A stretch of DNA of 20,771 bases from an uncultured Spirochaetales bacterium (GTDB lineage Bacteria > Spirochaetota > Spirochaetia > Sphaerochaetales > Sphaerochaetaceae): NCBI GenBank assembly GCA_934276695.1, contig CAKQTF010000005.1:1-20771 (forward strand). Reading direction: 5' to 3'. The stretch's first letter is position 1. Each line of letters opens with the position of its first letter. Under the pieces are notes generated by a model that did no database searches, was not told the origin of the DNA, and saw only the letters and a list, made by a program, of their open reading frames with translations. Positions 1 to 7,364 of this stretch are shown here, piece after piece. The translations under genes and the position numbers were made by a program.

Positions 1-409
1 GAACAATCATATCGGCCTCTGTAACCATCGGCCCCATGCGTCCAGGTGAGAACGCATTTGCCGTAGCATCCAGCACTGTTACCGCAATTGACCTCTCTGT
101 AAGCGGTGAGCACCTATGACATAGCCCTGCGCTCTCGATGAAGAGATAATCTGCTCCATTATCCTCGGCCCATGACCATAGCTCTGGAAGATTGGACACC
201 AGAAAGTGATCAGGGCAGATATCACCGCTCAGGCCAAGCACTGACGGAATGCCAAGGGAAGAGAACATAGCCCTATCCATGCTCTCAAAGCAGTCCATCT
301 TCACAGCAGCAGGCTTATAGCCACATGAAATGATCTGAGGAAGCATATGCATCAGCAGAGATGTCTTCCCAGAAGCGGATGTACCAGAAACCATAACTAT
401 TCTTCTCAT
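1..409 (-). CDS. HypB/UreG/CobW-like P-loop GTPase (partial, cut at the left edge)
   Basis: Only the first 136 residues are in the window; the reading frame runs off at base 1. A Walker A loop GTSASGKTS lies at residues 9-17. The segment LFIESAGLCHRCSP (89-102) matches the position where HypB and UreG carry LFIENVG and a Cys-Pro metal-binding motif, and ADMIV at 132-136 fits the strand before the guanine-specificity motif. Members of this SIMIBI GTPase group insert nickel or other metals into enzymes. The cysteines at 65, 97 and 100 could bind a metal, which is inference. The start is ATG at 407-409. No Shine-Dalgarno sequence precedes it, and a TATACT hexamer on the same strand (421-426) suggests a very short leader. 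The gene is divergent from a Crp/Fnr regulator. The target enzyme cannot be told because the downstream genes are outside the window. Confidence 0.75.
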   Translation of the reverse strand, partial: MRRIVMVSGTSASGKTSLLMHMLPQIISCGYKPAAVKMDCFESMDRAMFSSLGIPSVLGLSGDICPDHFLVSNLPELWSWAEDNGADYLFIESAGLCHRCSPLTERSIAVTVLDATANAFSPGRMGPMVTEADMIV

Positions 410-412
410 ATA

Positions 413-428
413 GTTAGTCTAGTATAAC
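413..428. promoter_or_regulatory. Imperfect 16-bp palindrome, candidate Crp/Fnr-family operator
   Basis: The sequence GTTAGTCTAGTATAAC has outer arms GTTA/TAAC and a CTAG centre. It shares the GTTA-N8-TAAC frame and the GTTAGT half-site with the perfect palindrome at 502-517. It overlaps the putative -10 of the GTPase gene (421-426) and ends 4 bases from that gene's ATG, so binding here would most simply repress the gene. Confidence 0.45.
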
Positions 429-439
429 TTACTTGTCAG

Positions 440-461
440 AACAGTCTCATCTGAGACTGTT
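440..461. repeat. Perfect palindrome in the divergent control region
   Basis: The arms AACAGTCTCA and TGAGACTGTT are perfect reverse complements around a 2-base TC centre. It differs from the GTTAGT elements on either side, so it may be the site of a second regulator. A terminator role is unlikely because no T-run follows on either strand. Confidence 0.5.
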
Positions 462-496
462 GCTGTTGATTTTAATCTGAAGATATGACAGGATTC

Positions 497-522
497 ATAC
501 AGTTAGTAATTACTAACCGTAT
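497..522. promoter_or_regulatory. Palindromic operator upstream of the Crp/Fnr-family gene
   Basis: The core GTTAGTAATTACTAAC (502-517) is a perfect 16-bp palindrome. It extends to ATAC on the left and GTAT on the right with a single mismatched pair. This is the size and symmetry expected of a Crp/Fnr dimer site, but the half-site differs from classical TGTGA or TTGAT. It lies just upstream of, and partly overlaps, the TATACT hexamer at 520-525, which suggests negative autoregulation. Confidence 0.6.
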
Positions 523-525
523 ACT
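520..525 (+). promoter_or_regulatory. Putative -10 element of the Crp/Fnr-family gene
   Basis: TATACT matches the sigma-70 -10 consensus at five of six positions. Transcription from the usual distance would begin near base 532, on one of the two candidate ATG codons, so the mRNA may be leaderless. No convincing -35 hexamer is visible; the operator occupies the spacer. Confidence 0.4.
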
Positions 526-528
526 GTT

Positions 529-1125
529 ATGATGTTATTCTCTATCTGTGGCATAAGAAAGGAAGATGGATTCATAAGACGGCTTAGGAAAGGCGTGCTT
601 GTTGATGGTTCATCTGATTACACAATCGGAATACTGGATGGCACGATAAATGTTATGTGCCAGGTTGCTGACGATAAAAGGATAATGATATCAAAGCTGA
701 AGGCTGGTGACATATTCGGGATATCGGATCTATTCATCAGCAATGAAATCATGACAGTGCTTGAATGCGGCGAGAACTCTGAGCTTCTCATGATAAGAAA
801 GGATCTTTTCAGGAAGAAACTTATAGAGAACCCAGAGGCATTGGAGGAATACTGCCGCATTATGAATTCCAAAATCCATTTTCTGATTGAAAGGATTGCA
901 GGCATATCCGCAAAGAGCGCAAGAAGCAGCATAGCGCTTGCAATACTTAATGGGAGCTATAAGAAATACCGGACACGGGATGAACTTGCATCAGCTCTTG
1001 GAATAAGCAGGGCAGCCCTATTCAGAGAGCTTTCAGCACTTACAAAAGAAGGCATAATACAGAAAAACGGACACAAATATGAAATACTGAAATTGCATAT
1101 GCTTGAATATTATGCAGGACAATAA
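529..1125 (+). CDS. Crp/Fnr-family transcriptional regulator
   Basis: A 198-residue protein. It has a cyclic-nucleotide-binding-type beta-barrel at about 20-90 (LKAGDIFGISDLF at 57-69 is the typical GD-FGE segment), a dimerisation helix at about 98-125, and a C-terminal winged helix-turn-helix whose core is YRTRDELASALGISRAALFR (147-166). The cAMP-contacting RS motif of CRP is absent, and there is no N-terminal cysteine cluster as in FNR, so it is neither a classical cAMP nor an iron-sulfur sensor. The ligand is unknown. Two ATG codons (529 and 532) could start it, and neither has a Shine-Dalgarno sequence. A perfect palindrome just upstream suggests autoregulation, and a related one sits at the divergent GTPase gene. 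The regulator may sense the metal or redox state that the GTPase serves; that is inference from position only. Confidence 0.88.
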   Translation: MMLFSICGIRKEDGFIRRLRKGVLVDGSSDYTIGILDGTINVMCQVADDKRIMISKLKAGDIFGISDLFISNEIMTVLECGENSELLMIRKDLFRKKLIENPEALEEYCRIMNSKIHFLIERIAGISAKSARSSIALAILNGSYKKYRTRDELASALGISRAALFRELSALTKEGIIQKNGHKYEILKLHMLEYYAGQ

Positions 1126-1135
1126 TTAATACATA

Positions 1136-1176
1136 AAGGAGCCATCTCATATGCTTTGCTTATGAAACAGCTCCTT
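1136..1176. terminator. Hairpin between convergent genes, probable terminator
   Basis: AAGGAGC (1136-1142) pairs perfectly with GCTCCTT (1170-1176). Inside, TCATATGC and GCTTATGA pair with one mismatch around a TTT loop. It lies between the 3' ends of the Crp-like gene and the sugar-binding protein gene. The minus-strand exit is T-rich, so it fits the binding-protein operon best; the plus-strand exit lacks a T-run. Confidence 0.55.
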
Positions 1177-1189
1177 AAACAGTGGTATA

Positions 1190-2497
1190 TTATTTCATCT
1201 CTTTAAGAATGTAATCAATCATCTTCACAGCCTCTGCTGCAGCTTCATTTACCTTAGATGAATCATACGCAATCTTCTCAATAGCATTATTCAGCACCTT
1301 AACAATCTCTGAGTTCCCAGAAAGCGTATTTCTAGAAAGCCCCTGATTCTCCTGTGCATACTGTGTTGCCTTCAGGATCTCAGCATCAATCAGGCCTGCC
1401 TTCTCACATGCTTCCTGTGCAGCTGCTGTTGGAGGGATTGAGCGAACAGTACCGAGAGTAATGGCTGCATCCGGATCATTGAAGAAATAATTCAGGAACT
1501 CAGCAGCTTCCCTCTTGTTCTTGCTTGTCTTTGAAATGCTGAAAAGCTGTGAAGGCGTAATGATCAATCCTGTGTCCTTCGCATCTTCTAAGCATGGAAG
1601 GATGAATGTACCCATCTCACCCTTAACATCTCCTGTTACAGCACCATATAAGCTGGTCCATGAGAACTCAAGTACAATATTCCCATTCAGCCAATCAGGG
1701 TTAGTCCAGATTGAATTCAGGAACACATTTCCTTCCTGTACTGGTACAACTACGCCATCCTTATAGAGCTTAGCAATATAGCTGAATGCCTCAACAAGCT
1801 CTGCTTCTGTAAATCCTCTTTTATAATCAGCCTCAATAAGCTGATTTCCTGTGCGCTGAACGAGGTATGGAAGAAGCACGAACTCTGTCATATCAACAGT
1901 GTCAGCATTAAAGAAGTACTTTGATGAGTCTTTCTCATGCACTGTCTTACCGATTCTATAGAAGTCATCCCATGTCCACTTTGTATCGATTGATGTAGGA
2001 ACTCCAAACTGCTCTGCAAGTGTCTTATTAATAATGCTTGTCCTGGCATTAATACCTGCAGGAAGTCCGATCAGCACTCCATTATATACTCCATTCTCTT
2101 CCATGAACTGCTTGCTGAAGCCTGAAAGGTCAAGGACATCACTGTATGAGCGAAGGTCTTCAAAGAAGTCTGTGCCTGGTGCTGTAAAGTCACCCATCCA
2201 AGGCGGATTAAGCTGCACTATATCTGCAACTGTACCGCCAGCTAGCTGTGTTGCTACCTTTTCCCTCTCACTCTTTCCTCGATACTCAGCAACAATCTCG
2301 ACATCAGGGTTCTTAGCCATATACTGATCTATTACTTCGATTGTCGCCTTATGCCTTGCATCGTTACCCCACCAAGACATTCTCAGGGAAGCTTTAGAAG
2401 GCTCTGCGCTCTTTACCTCTGCACTGCCGTTTGCAAATAGAGGAGAAAGAACACAAAGCATTACCAATAATACAGTGAAAAACAATCCTTTTTTCAT
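1190..2497 (-). CDS. ABC sugar transporter substrate-binding protein (family 1)
   Basis: A 435-residue secreted protein. The first 22 residues form a signal peptide (MKKGLFFTVLLVMLCVLSPLFA) ending near LFA-NGSAE. There is no lipobox cysteine, so it is predicted to be free in the periplasm. The body shows the pattern of family 1 extracellular binding proteins: LRMSWWGNDARHKATIE at the start of lobe 1, then IVQLNPPWMGDF, and a C-terminal KREAAEFLNYFFNDP segment. The start is ATG with AAGGAG well placed upstream. It is the last of four genes on the minus strand, 29 bases after the YetA-like gene, while its two likely permeases are divergent. The ligand is probably a pectin-derived oligosaccharide, inferred from the neighbouring YetA-like lyase and YesM/YesN-type system. 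Confidence 0.9.
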   Translation of the reverse strand: MKKGLFFTVLLVMLCVLSPLFANGSAEVKSAEPSKASLRMSWWGNDARHKATIEVIDQYMAKNPDVEIVAEYRGKSEREKVATQLAGGTVADIVQLNPPWMGDFTAPGTDFFEDLRSYSDVLDLSGFSKQFMEENGVYNGVLIGLPAGINARTSIINKTLAEQFGVPTSIDTKWTWDDFYRIGKTVHEKDSSKYFFNADTVDMTEFVLLPYLVQRTGNQLIEADYKRGFTEAELVEAFSYIAKLYKDGVVVPVQEGNVFLNSIWTNPDWLNGNIVLEFSWTSLYGAVTGDVKGEMGTFILPCLEDAKDTGLIITPSQLFSISKTSKNKREAAEFLNYFFNDPDAAITLGTVRSIPPTAAAQEACEKAGLIDAEILKATQYAQENQGLSRNTLSGNSEIVKVLNNAIEKIAYDSSKVNEAAAEAVKMIDYILKEMK

Positions 2498-2526
2498 TTT
2501 TTACTCCTTTTTTATACGCTTTATGC

Positions 2527-4245
2527 TCAGATCAAATCATTTTCCATCACCGCTGTGTAATACCTGAGAAGCGGGATGATTGTCTGTGAGAATCTCTTAG
2601 GTCCTACTGGACAGTTGTAGATCACAGTGTGCTCATCTCTTTTTATCTTTGAGAAATCATATATTGGAGGTGCATTTTCCTTAGTTATCCAATCAAACAT
2701 CCCAAGCCCTTTTCTGAGGTAGACAATATCCCCAGTCAGGCGGTATCCAATCTCAAGTGTCTCTAATACCATTCCATTTAAGTTCTGGAATCTAATGGAT
2801 GGATGCATTTTGCATAAGAACATATCGAGACGCGGAACATAGCAGTTAGCAACGATATCATCAATGACCATCAGAAGCGTATCCTTGATCTTCTCGCCGC
2901 CTGCTATCTTATAGTACTCATATAGGCCACCGATTCCGACCTGCATCATAAATGGAACCCTATCCATATAATTATCTGGATATGGGCTTGTCCATGTCCC
3001 CATCAGATCAGCCCAGCGTACATAAGTCTCAACTATAGGGAGACAATCATCAAGCCATCTCTTATCATGAGTTTCAGTATATAAATCAATGAAGTTCCTA
3101 AGAGCCCAGCCGATCTCTCTAGGCTCTACCATGCCTGGAACATTATACATCGGAAGCCTTACCAGCTCTTCCAGCTTGCTGCCGATAGTAAAAGCAGCAT
3201 TAAGCGCTTCTTCTTCCCCTGTTAGATGATAGTAGTCTAAAAACCCCTGTATCCACTGATGGCTTGGCACCATCTGTCCTGATACATGATTAACGCTATG
3301 CGTATATAAGAGCCCTTCATGGTATGGTCTCTCGCTATAGTGGCAATAGTCTACATCCAGCCAATGCCTCATTGCAGCTTTGGCATAATCAAAGTAGCGT
3401 CTATCTCCAGAGCGTGAGAATAAGACGATGAAGTTATGGACCATATCATATTCATTATTAATCCAGATATCCCTTCCTTTGCTTCTGCCTTGCTTACTAT
3501 ATTCCCACTCAGGACAATCACCGAAATTTAAAAAGCCAAGACCTTTAGCCCTGGAGTCAATGAAGCGATACAGGAAGCGCTCTGTCTGAGGGTTTACAAG
3601 TGTAGATACTTCTTTTCCGAAGATATGAGCATTTATATACTCCTCTGGATCCACATACGGCTGCGGAGGCATCTCAAGTGTCAGGAGATTATCGACAACC
3701 ATGCGCTCTTCTGTGTCTGGATCCATAGTGAATAAGAAGAATCTTGATGTCTTCTGTACACCCTGTGGAAACTCTATCGGCTCACTCTCTTCTGGATATA
3801 AGCAGAGTTCTATATCATCCTTATTCACATGCAATGCCTTTGGAAAGTTCTGATATGCCTGGTATATCTCTGCACCAAACAAGCTATCCTTGTTCTTCCA
3901 GACAACACCATAGGTCGAGAACATAACCTCTGGAAACATCTCATTAGCAGTGTTAATGATAGTATCAGCATCAACTATCGATATTAATTCCTCATCCTCT
4001 CCTGCCTCTTCTGCATGTGCATTGAAAGAAGAAGTATATATTGCTTTCCTTACATCACCGCTCTTAGCTGGCTTTATTCTGAATCTAAGGCCATGAAGCA
4101 GTTCTCTTGGATATTCATCATCATACTTAAGGCCTGCCTGCTCATTGTCGAGAGTGAGTGAGACAGAGCTTTCTGTCTTCGCCTTTTCCTTATTTATTAT
4201 CTGATACTCAACCTCAGCATTCCCATACTCTGCCCAGATCTTCAC
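2527..4245 (-). CDS. YetA-like lyase, C-terminal piece (rest of beta-sandwich plus alpha/alpha toroid)
   Basis: This 572-residue open frame follows the amber codon. Its first 230 or so residues continue the central beta-sandwich. From about LGFLNFGDCPEWEY onward it has the helical repeats of the PcRGLX/YetA C-terminal toroid, with W, Y, H and D-rich segments such as YCHYSERPYHEGLLYTHSVN that are probably at the active site. Enzymes of this family (PL26) cleave unsaturated or non-reducing-end rhamnogalacturonan oligosaccharides. The first usable start is GTG at 4243-4245, but it has no Shine-Dalgarno sequence and lies inside a domain, so independent translation is doubtful. The full product has no signal peptide and would act in the cytoplasm after uptake. 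The enzyme assignment rests on pattern recognition and on the YesM/YesN-type neighbours. Confidence 0.65.
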   Translation of the reverse strand: MKIWAEYGNAEVEYQIINKEKAKTESSVSLTLDNEQAGLKYDDEYPRELLHGLRFRIKPAKSGDVRKAIYTSSFNAHAEEAGEDEELISIVDADTIINTANEMFPEVMFSTYGVVWKNKDSLFGAEIYQAYQNFPKALHVNKDDIELCLYPEESEPIEFPQGVQKTSRFFLFTMDPDTEERMVVDNLLTLEMPPQPYVDPEEYINAHIFGKEVSTLVNPQTERFLYRFIDSRAKGLGFLNFGDCPEWEYSKQGRSKGRDIWINNEYDMVHNFIVLFSRSGDRRYFDYAKAAMRHWLDVDYCHYSERPYHEGLLYTHSVNHVSGQMVPSHQWIQGFLDYYHLTGEEEALNAAFTIGSKLEELVRLPMYNVPGMVEPREIGWALRNFIDLYTETHDKRWLDDCLPIVETYVRWADLMGTWTSPYPDNYMDRVPFMMQVGIGGLYEYYKIAGGEKIKDTLLMVIDDIVANCYVPRLDMFLCKMHPSIRFQNLNGMVLETLEIGYRLTGDIVYLRKGLGMFDWITKENAPPIYDFSKIKRDEHTVIYNCPVGPKRFSQTIIPLLRYYTAVMENDLI

Positions 4246-4263
4246 TCTGAATATGTAATCAAA

Positions 4264-4818
4264 CTAGGTCTTATCCTTAGCTATGTGCTTACCGGATGTA
4301 CTAAGGACTGAATACAGTGGTCCCTCTTCCTCACATCTCCATCCATCAATGCCTGTAAATGCTTCAAACTCTTCAATTCCATTGCTGATAAATGGGCCTT
4401 CAGTTGATGCAATAGCTTTATCTTGATCAGAGAACTCCTTAATAAGAGTCTCACCAGGAGCTCCCAGAGATAGTGAGAGCCTGCTGCTTTTAATCTCTAA
4501 TGAGCCATCTGTTTTCCTCTTTATCTCGATGGGCGTGAAAGACGCATGATTTTCTTTCTCCTCTTTCCCAAAACTGAAAGCCTTAGGCTGATTTGCATCA
4601 AATTGAGCAAGGAACCTTAAGAGAAGAAATCTGACTGAGCCATCACTATAGCTAGATGTGACTTTGTATTGATATGGATATGTATTGCTGTTATCTGTTA
4701 TGAAATACTCTTTTATATCGTCTTCTCTAAGCTTTCCTTCAGAGAAAGGAATAGAAGCTGTCACAGGGCAATTGACCTTGTTATATCTCGATACTGTCTC
4801 AAACCTGATTGTTTTCAT
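4264..4818 (-). CDS. YetA-like lyase, N-terminal piece (RIFT barrel plus start of beta-sandwich)
   Basis: A 184-residue open frame ending at the amber codon. Residues 1 to about 85 resemble the RIFT-barrel domain that opens YetA/PcRGLX proteins: VTASIPFSEGKLREDDI is followed by YPYQYKVTSSYSDGSVRFLL, where the family has a conserved WPDGS-like turn. After residue 90 the central sandwich begins and is cut at GKHIAKDKT. There is no signal peptide. The start is ATG 49 bases after the kinase stop, with only a weak ribosome site. By itself the fragment lacks the toroid domain and should be inactive. Confidence 0.65.
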   Translation of the reverse strand: MKTIRFETVSRYNKVNCPVTASIPFSEGKLREDDIKEYFITDNSNTYPYQYKVTSSYSDGSVRFLLLRFLAQFDANQPKAFSFGKEEKENHASFTPIEIKRKTDGSLEIKSSRLSLSLGAPGETLIKEFSDQDKAIASTEGPFISNGIEEFEAFTGIDGWRCEEEGPLYSVLSTSGKHIAKDKT

Positions 4819-4867
4819 AACTAAAATGGTAACCTAAGGACATGAGGCCATGTATTATCACATTTTA

Positions 4868-6583
4868 TCAAAAGGTATCATTTTCAACTATGCAATATGG
4901 GATAACTGCTGATACCTTAAAGCCTTCTCCTTCCTGGCTTACTATTTTAAGCGCACTTCTAAATCCGAAGGTCATGCATAGTCTCTGATTGACATTATAG
5001 AAGCCTATATGGCGTGAAGGAGGGGCTGTATTCTTGATGTTTTTCCGCAGCTCTTCCAGTTTTTCGGCACTCATTCCAGGGCCATCATCTGCAATTTCTA
5101 TATAAATCACATCAGACTGTAGCTCTATATGGACCTCTACTATTGTCTTCTCTCCACCCTCTTTCAGGCCATGCTGATATATGTTTTCAATAAGAGGCTG
5201 AAAAAGCATTCTTATAGAGCCATAGCCTGCTATCTCATCCTCATCATAATCCCATAAAACCACTACACGGTCCTGGAATCTGATAGCTTGAAGCGCGATG
5301 TACTTTCTTGTGATATCTATCTCTTCTTCCAGTGCTACTAGCCCTGTTGGGCTTTGCAGCGAATAACGAAGGATAGTTGAGAAGTTAGAGATCATAAAGC
5401 TTGCACTTGATGTTTTATCCTTGCTCTTAATTGCCAAGTCTATCGACTGGAGGGTATTGAATATAAAATGAGGATTGATCTGGTACTGAAGCGCTGTAAG
5501 CTGCATGGTTGTCAGATCAAGCTTTGTCTGAACGACCTGCGACTTCAGATTAGTCTCTCTGACATAGTTGCTAGCAATACGCTCAAGGATATAGTGATAT
5601 GTATCAAAATGGCGTTTTGATAACTTCAGCACCTCTTCATCAAGCTCTCCATTATCTTCAAAAAGCTCAAGTATCCTATTGATTTTCCCATAGAGAGACC
5701 GGGAAAGCAGCAATGCGATTATAAGAGATACTAGACATATGAAAAGCGTTAACAATAAAGTTATCTTTATAATTGTCTTAGGTATATCCACAGCCTCTTC
5801 TTTTGGAATGAAGGCAACTATTGAGTCTCCTTCATTCAGGATGTCTCGGCTCTGCATTATGTAGTCCTCTTCATCTATTGAAGAGAACTCAAATGGAGCA
5901 TTTTCATAGATAGAATTGCCTGAGATAACCTCTCCATTGCTATTCAGAAGCAATATGATCTCATTGCTGTATTGAGTTGCGCTATCCAGAAGTTCCTTTA
6001 TGTATTTCTCATTTACATTCACTAAGAGATATATTCCGTACTTCAGCGGAATAGAGAATGTGACAACATCTGTCCTTGCTCTGTCCCAAGGACCGAGCTT
6101 TATCTCATTTCTCGTAATTGAGGAACCTTCTTTCAAGACTATATCCTTAAAACTCTCAGAAGGTACGATATCTGTGTTCACAACCATATAATCAACGCCT
6201 TTCTGGGTAATTATGATTGAGTGAACATATGGTGAATAAACCAGTCTCTCTTCAATATAGCCGTAATATTCATCTAAATACTCATACTCTATATCATCCC
6301 CATTAAAGAGTGCGAAAAGAGAGAGAAGCAGATCAGAATGCGAGTTTATATATATGCTTATCTTCTCTGAATCAAATAAGAGCTCTTCAAGCACATTATT
6401 TGAAAGCGAGAATATTGTCTCTGTGTTTGATTTTATCTGCTTGTATATATTCTCTTTAATGAAGTAACTGGATACAGATACTATCAGAAGCATCGGGATT
6501 GTCATCAATGCAATGTAAGAAAGCAGATTCCGCAGGAAGAATCTAAGCTTGATGCTTCTGATTATCTTATTACTCTTTAAATC
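4868..6583 (-). CDS. YesM-type sensor histidine kinase
   Basis: About 571 residues from the ATG at 6583 (MDLKSNK); the frame is open 25 codons further upstream, but that part lies within the regulator gene. AAGGA precedes the chosen ATG. A membrane helix at about 18-41 and a second at about 271-295 enclose an extracytoplasmic sensor of some 230 residues. Next come a linker and the His_kinase motif LQYQINPHFIFNTLQ near 366-380, with the phosphorylated histidine in NPHF. The ATP-binding domain has the N box QPLIENIYQHG, then DDGPGM and HIGFYNVNQRL. This architecture is typical of the LytS/YesM family that senses extracellular carbohydrates. It overlaps the 3' end of the response-regulator gene by 14 bases and certainly pairs with it. 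The signal is probably a plant polysaccharide fragment, judging from the neighbouring genes. Confidence 0.9.
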   Translation of the reverse strand, partial: DLKSNKIIRSIKLRFFLRNLLSYIALMTIPMLLIVSVSSYFIKENIYKQIKSNTETIFSLSNNVLEELLFDSEKISIYINSHSDLLLSLFALFNGDDIEYEYLDEYYGYIEERLVYSPYVHSIIITQKGVDYMVVNTDIVPSESFKDIVLKEGSSITRNEIKLGPWDRARTDVVTFSIPLKYGIYLLVNVNEKYIKELLDSATQYSNEIILLLNSNGEVISGNSIYENAPFEFSSIDEEDYIMQSRDILNEGDSIVAFIPKEEAVDIPKTIIKITLLLTLFICLVSLIIALLLSRSLYGKINRILELFEDNGELDEEVLKLSKRHFDTYHYILERIASNYVRETNLKSQVVQTKLDLTTMQLTALQYQINPHFIFNTLQSIDLAIKSKDKTSSASFMISNFSTILRYSLQSPTGLVALEEEIDITRKYIALQAIRFQDRVVVLWDYDEDEIAGYGSIRMLFQPLIENIYQHGLKEGGEKTIVEVHIELQSDVIYIEIADDGPGMSAEKLEELRKNIKNTAPPSRHIGFYNVNQRLCMTFGFRSALKIVSQEGEGFKVSAVIPYCIVENDTF

Positions 6584-7310
6584 CATTTTCCTTATATTCC
6601 CAAGGACTCTTGCCCCAATACTTTTTGAAAGCCCGCGTGAAGTTCTTTGGGTTATCATAGCCTATCATATAAGCAATCTCATAAATCTTAAGCTCATTGT
6701 TTTTCAGGAACCGCATAGCATTGGTCATTTTGACTTCAATAAGATAGTCAGAGAAATTCTGTCCTGAGACCTTCTTGAAGAGTTTTGAGACATAATTGGT
6801 ACTCATTTTCACTTCTATTGCAATATTCTCAAGTGTGACTGTCCTATAGTTCATCAAGACACTTCTCTTGATTGTCTCAACCACATCCTTATAATAGCCA
6901 TCAAAGCTTCCAATACTGACCTCAGCATCAAATCTGGTATCAAGGGCTTCTTTTATATCCATAAGGGAAAGTGCGAGTTCATCCACATTCACAGGTTTCA
7001 GTAAATAATTTGAAGCTCCTACCCTTATAGCCTTCTGCGCATACTCAAAGCTGCCAGCACCGCTGAGTATTATAGTTGCTATATCTGGATTGATTGCCTT
7101 GGCCTCTTTTAAGAACTCTAAGCCATCCATACCTGGCATCATGATATCCGTAACAACCAGATTCACACTGTTCTCTCTAAGATATAGAAGTGCTTCCCTG
7201 GCTTTATCAAAGGTCTTTACAATCTCAAAGCCATAAGATGACCAGTCTATCATTGATACAAACCCATCTAAAAAAGGCCTTTCATCATCTACTAAAATCG
7301 CACTATACAA
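6570..7310 (-). CDS. Response regulator with AraC-type DNA-binding domain (YesN-like)
   Basis: A 246-residue protein. The receiver domain (1 to about 120) has the acidic pair D8-D9, phospho-acceptor D55 (VVTDIMMPGMDG), S83 and K105 (LLKPVN). The C-terminal AraC domain (about 145-243) has two helix-turn-helix units, ending in the signature IGYDNPKNFTRAFKKYWGKSPWEYK. It is shorter than Bacillus YesN because the receiver and AraC domains are joined almost directly. The start is TTG at 7310, supported by AGGAGA six to seven bases upstream; the nearby ATG is out of frame and soon hits a stop. It heads the minus-strand operon and probably activates the divergent transporter genes as well as the downstream lyase and binding-protein genes. 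Confidence 0.92.
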   Translation of the reverse strand: MYSAILVDDERPFLDGFVSMIDWSSYGFEIVKTFDKAREALLYLRENSVNLVVTDIMMPGMDGLEFLKEAKAINPDIATIILSGAGSFEYAQKAIRVGASNYLLKPVNVDELALSLMDIKEALDTRFDAEVSIGSFDGYYKDVVETIKRSVLMNYRTVTLENIAIEVKMSTNYVSKLFKKVSGQNFSDYLIEVKMTNAMRFLKNNELKIYEIAYMIGYDNPKNFTRAFKKYWGKSPWEYKENGFKE

Positions 7311-7364
7311 ACATGTTCTCCTAGCCTATATCATCTCTTCATAGAAACAGATAACGCAATTCTT

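Larger units (their letters stand above)
2527..4818 (-). pseudogene. YetA/PL26-like exo-rhamnogalacturonan lyase gene interrupted by an in-frame TAG
   Basis: Read in one frame, ATG at 4818 to TGA at 2527 encodes about 763 residues with a single amber codon at 4264-4266. Both sides of that codon lie in the same beta-sandwich domain: GPLYSVLSTSGKH before it, and FDYIFRVKIWAEYGNAEVEY after it. The gene is therefore interrupted at one codon and is not two genes. There is no frameshift. TAG also serves as an ordinary stop in this window (permease at 9185-9187, DppB-like gene at 15156-15158), so genome-wide recoding is unlikely. It may be a true nonsense mutation, a sequencing error, or a suppressed codon. 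Confidence 0.75.

Noticed and set aside
4243-4245. GTG as an independent start of a separate C-terminal lyase gene
   Set aside because: It has no Shine-Dalgarno sequence and lies inside a domain that continues from the upstream frame, so one interrupted gene is the simpler reading.
4264-4266. TAG decoded as pyrrolysine across this genome
   Set aside because: Genuine gene ends at 9185-9187 and 15156-15158 use TAG at conserved C-termini, and no pyl genes are in view.
6584-6658. N-terminal extension of the sensor kinase by 25 codons
   Set aside because: It lies wholly within the response-regulator gene and does not resemble kinase N-termini; ATG 6583 has AAGGA upstream.
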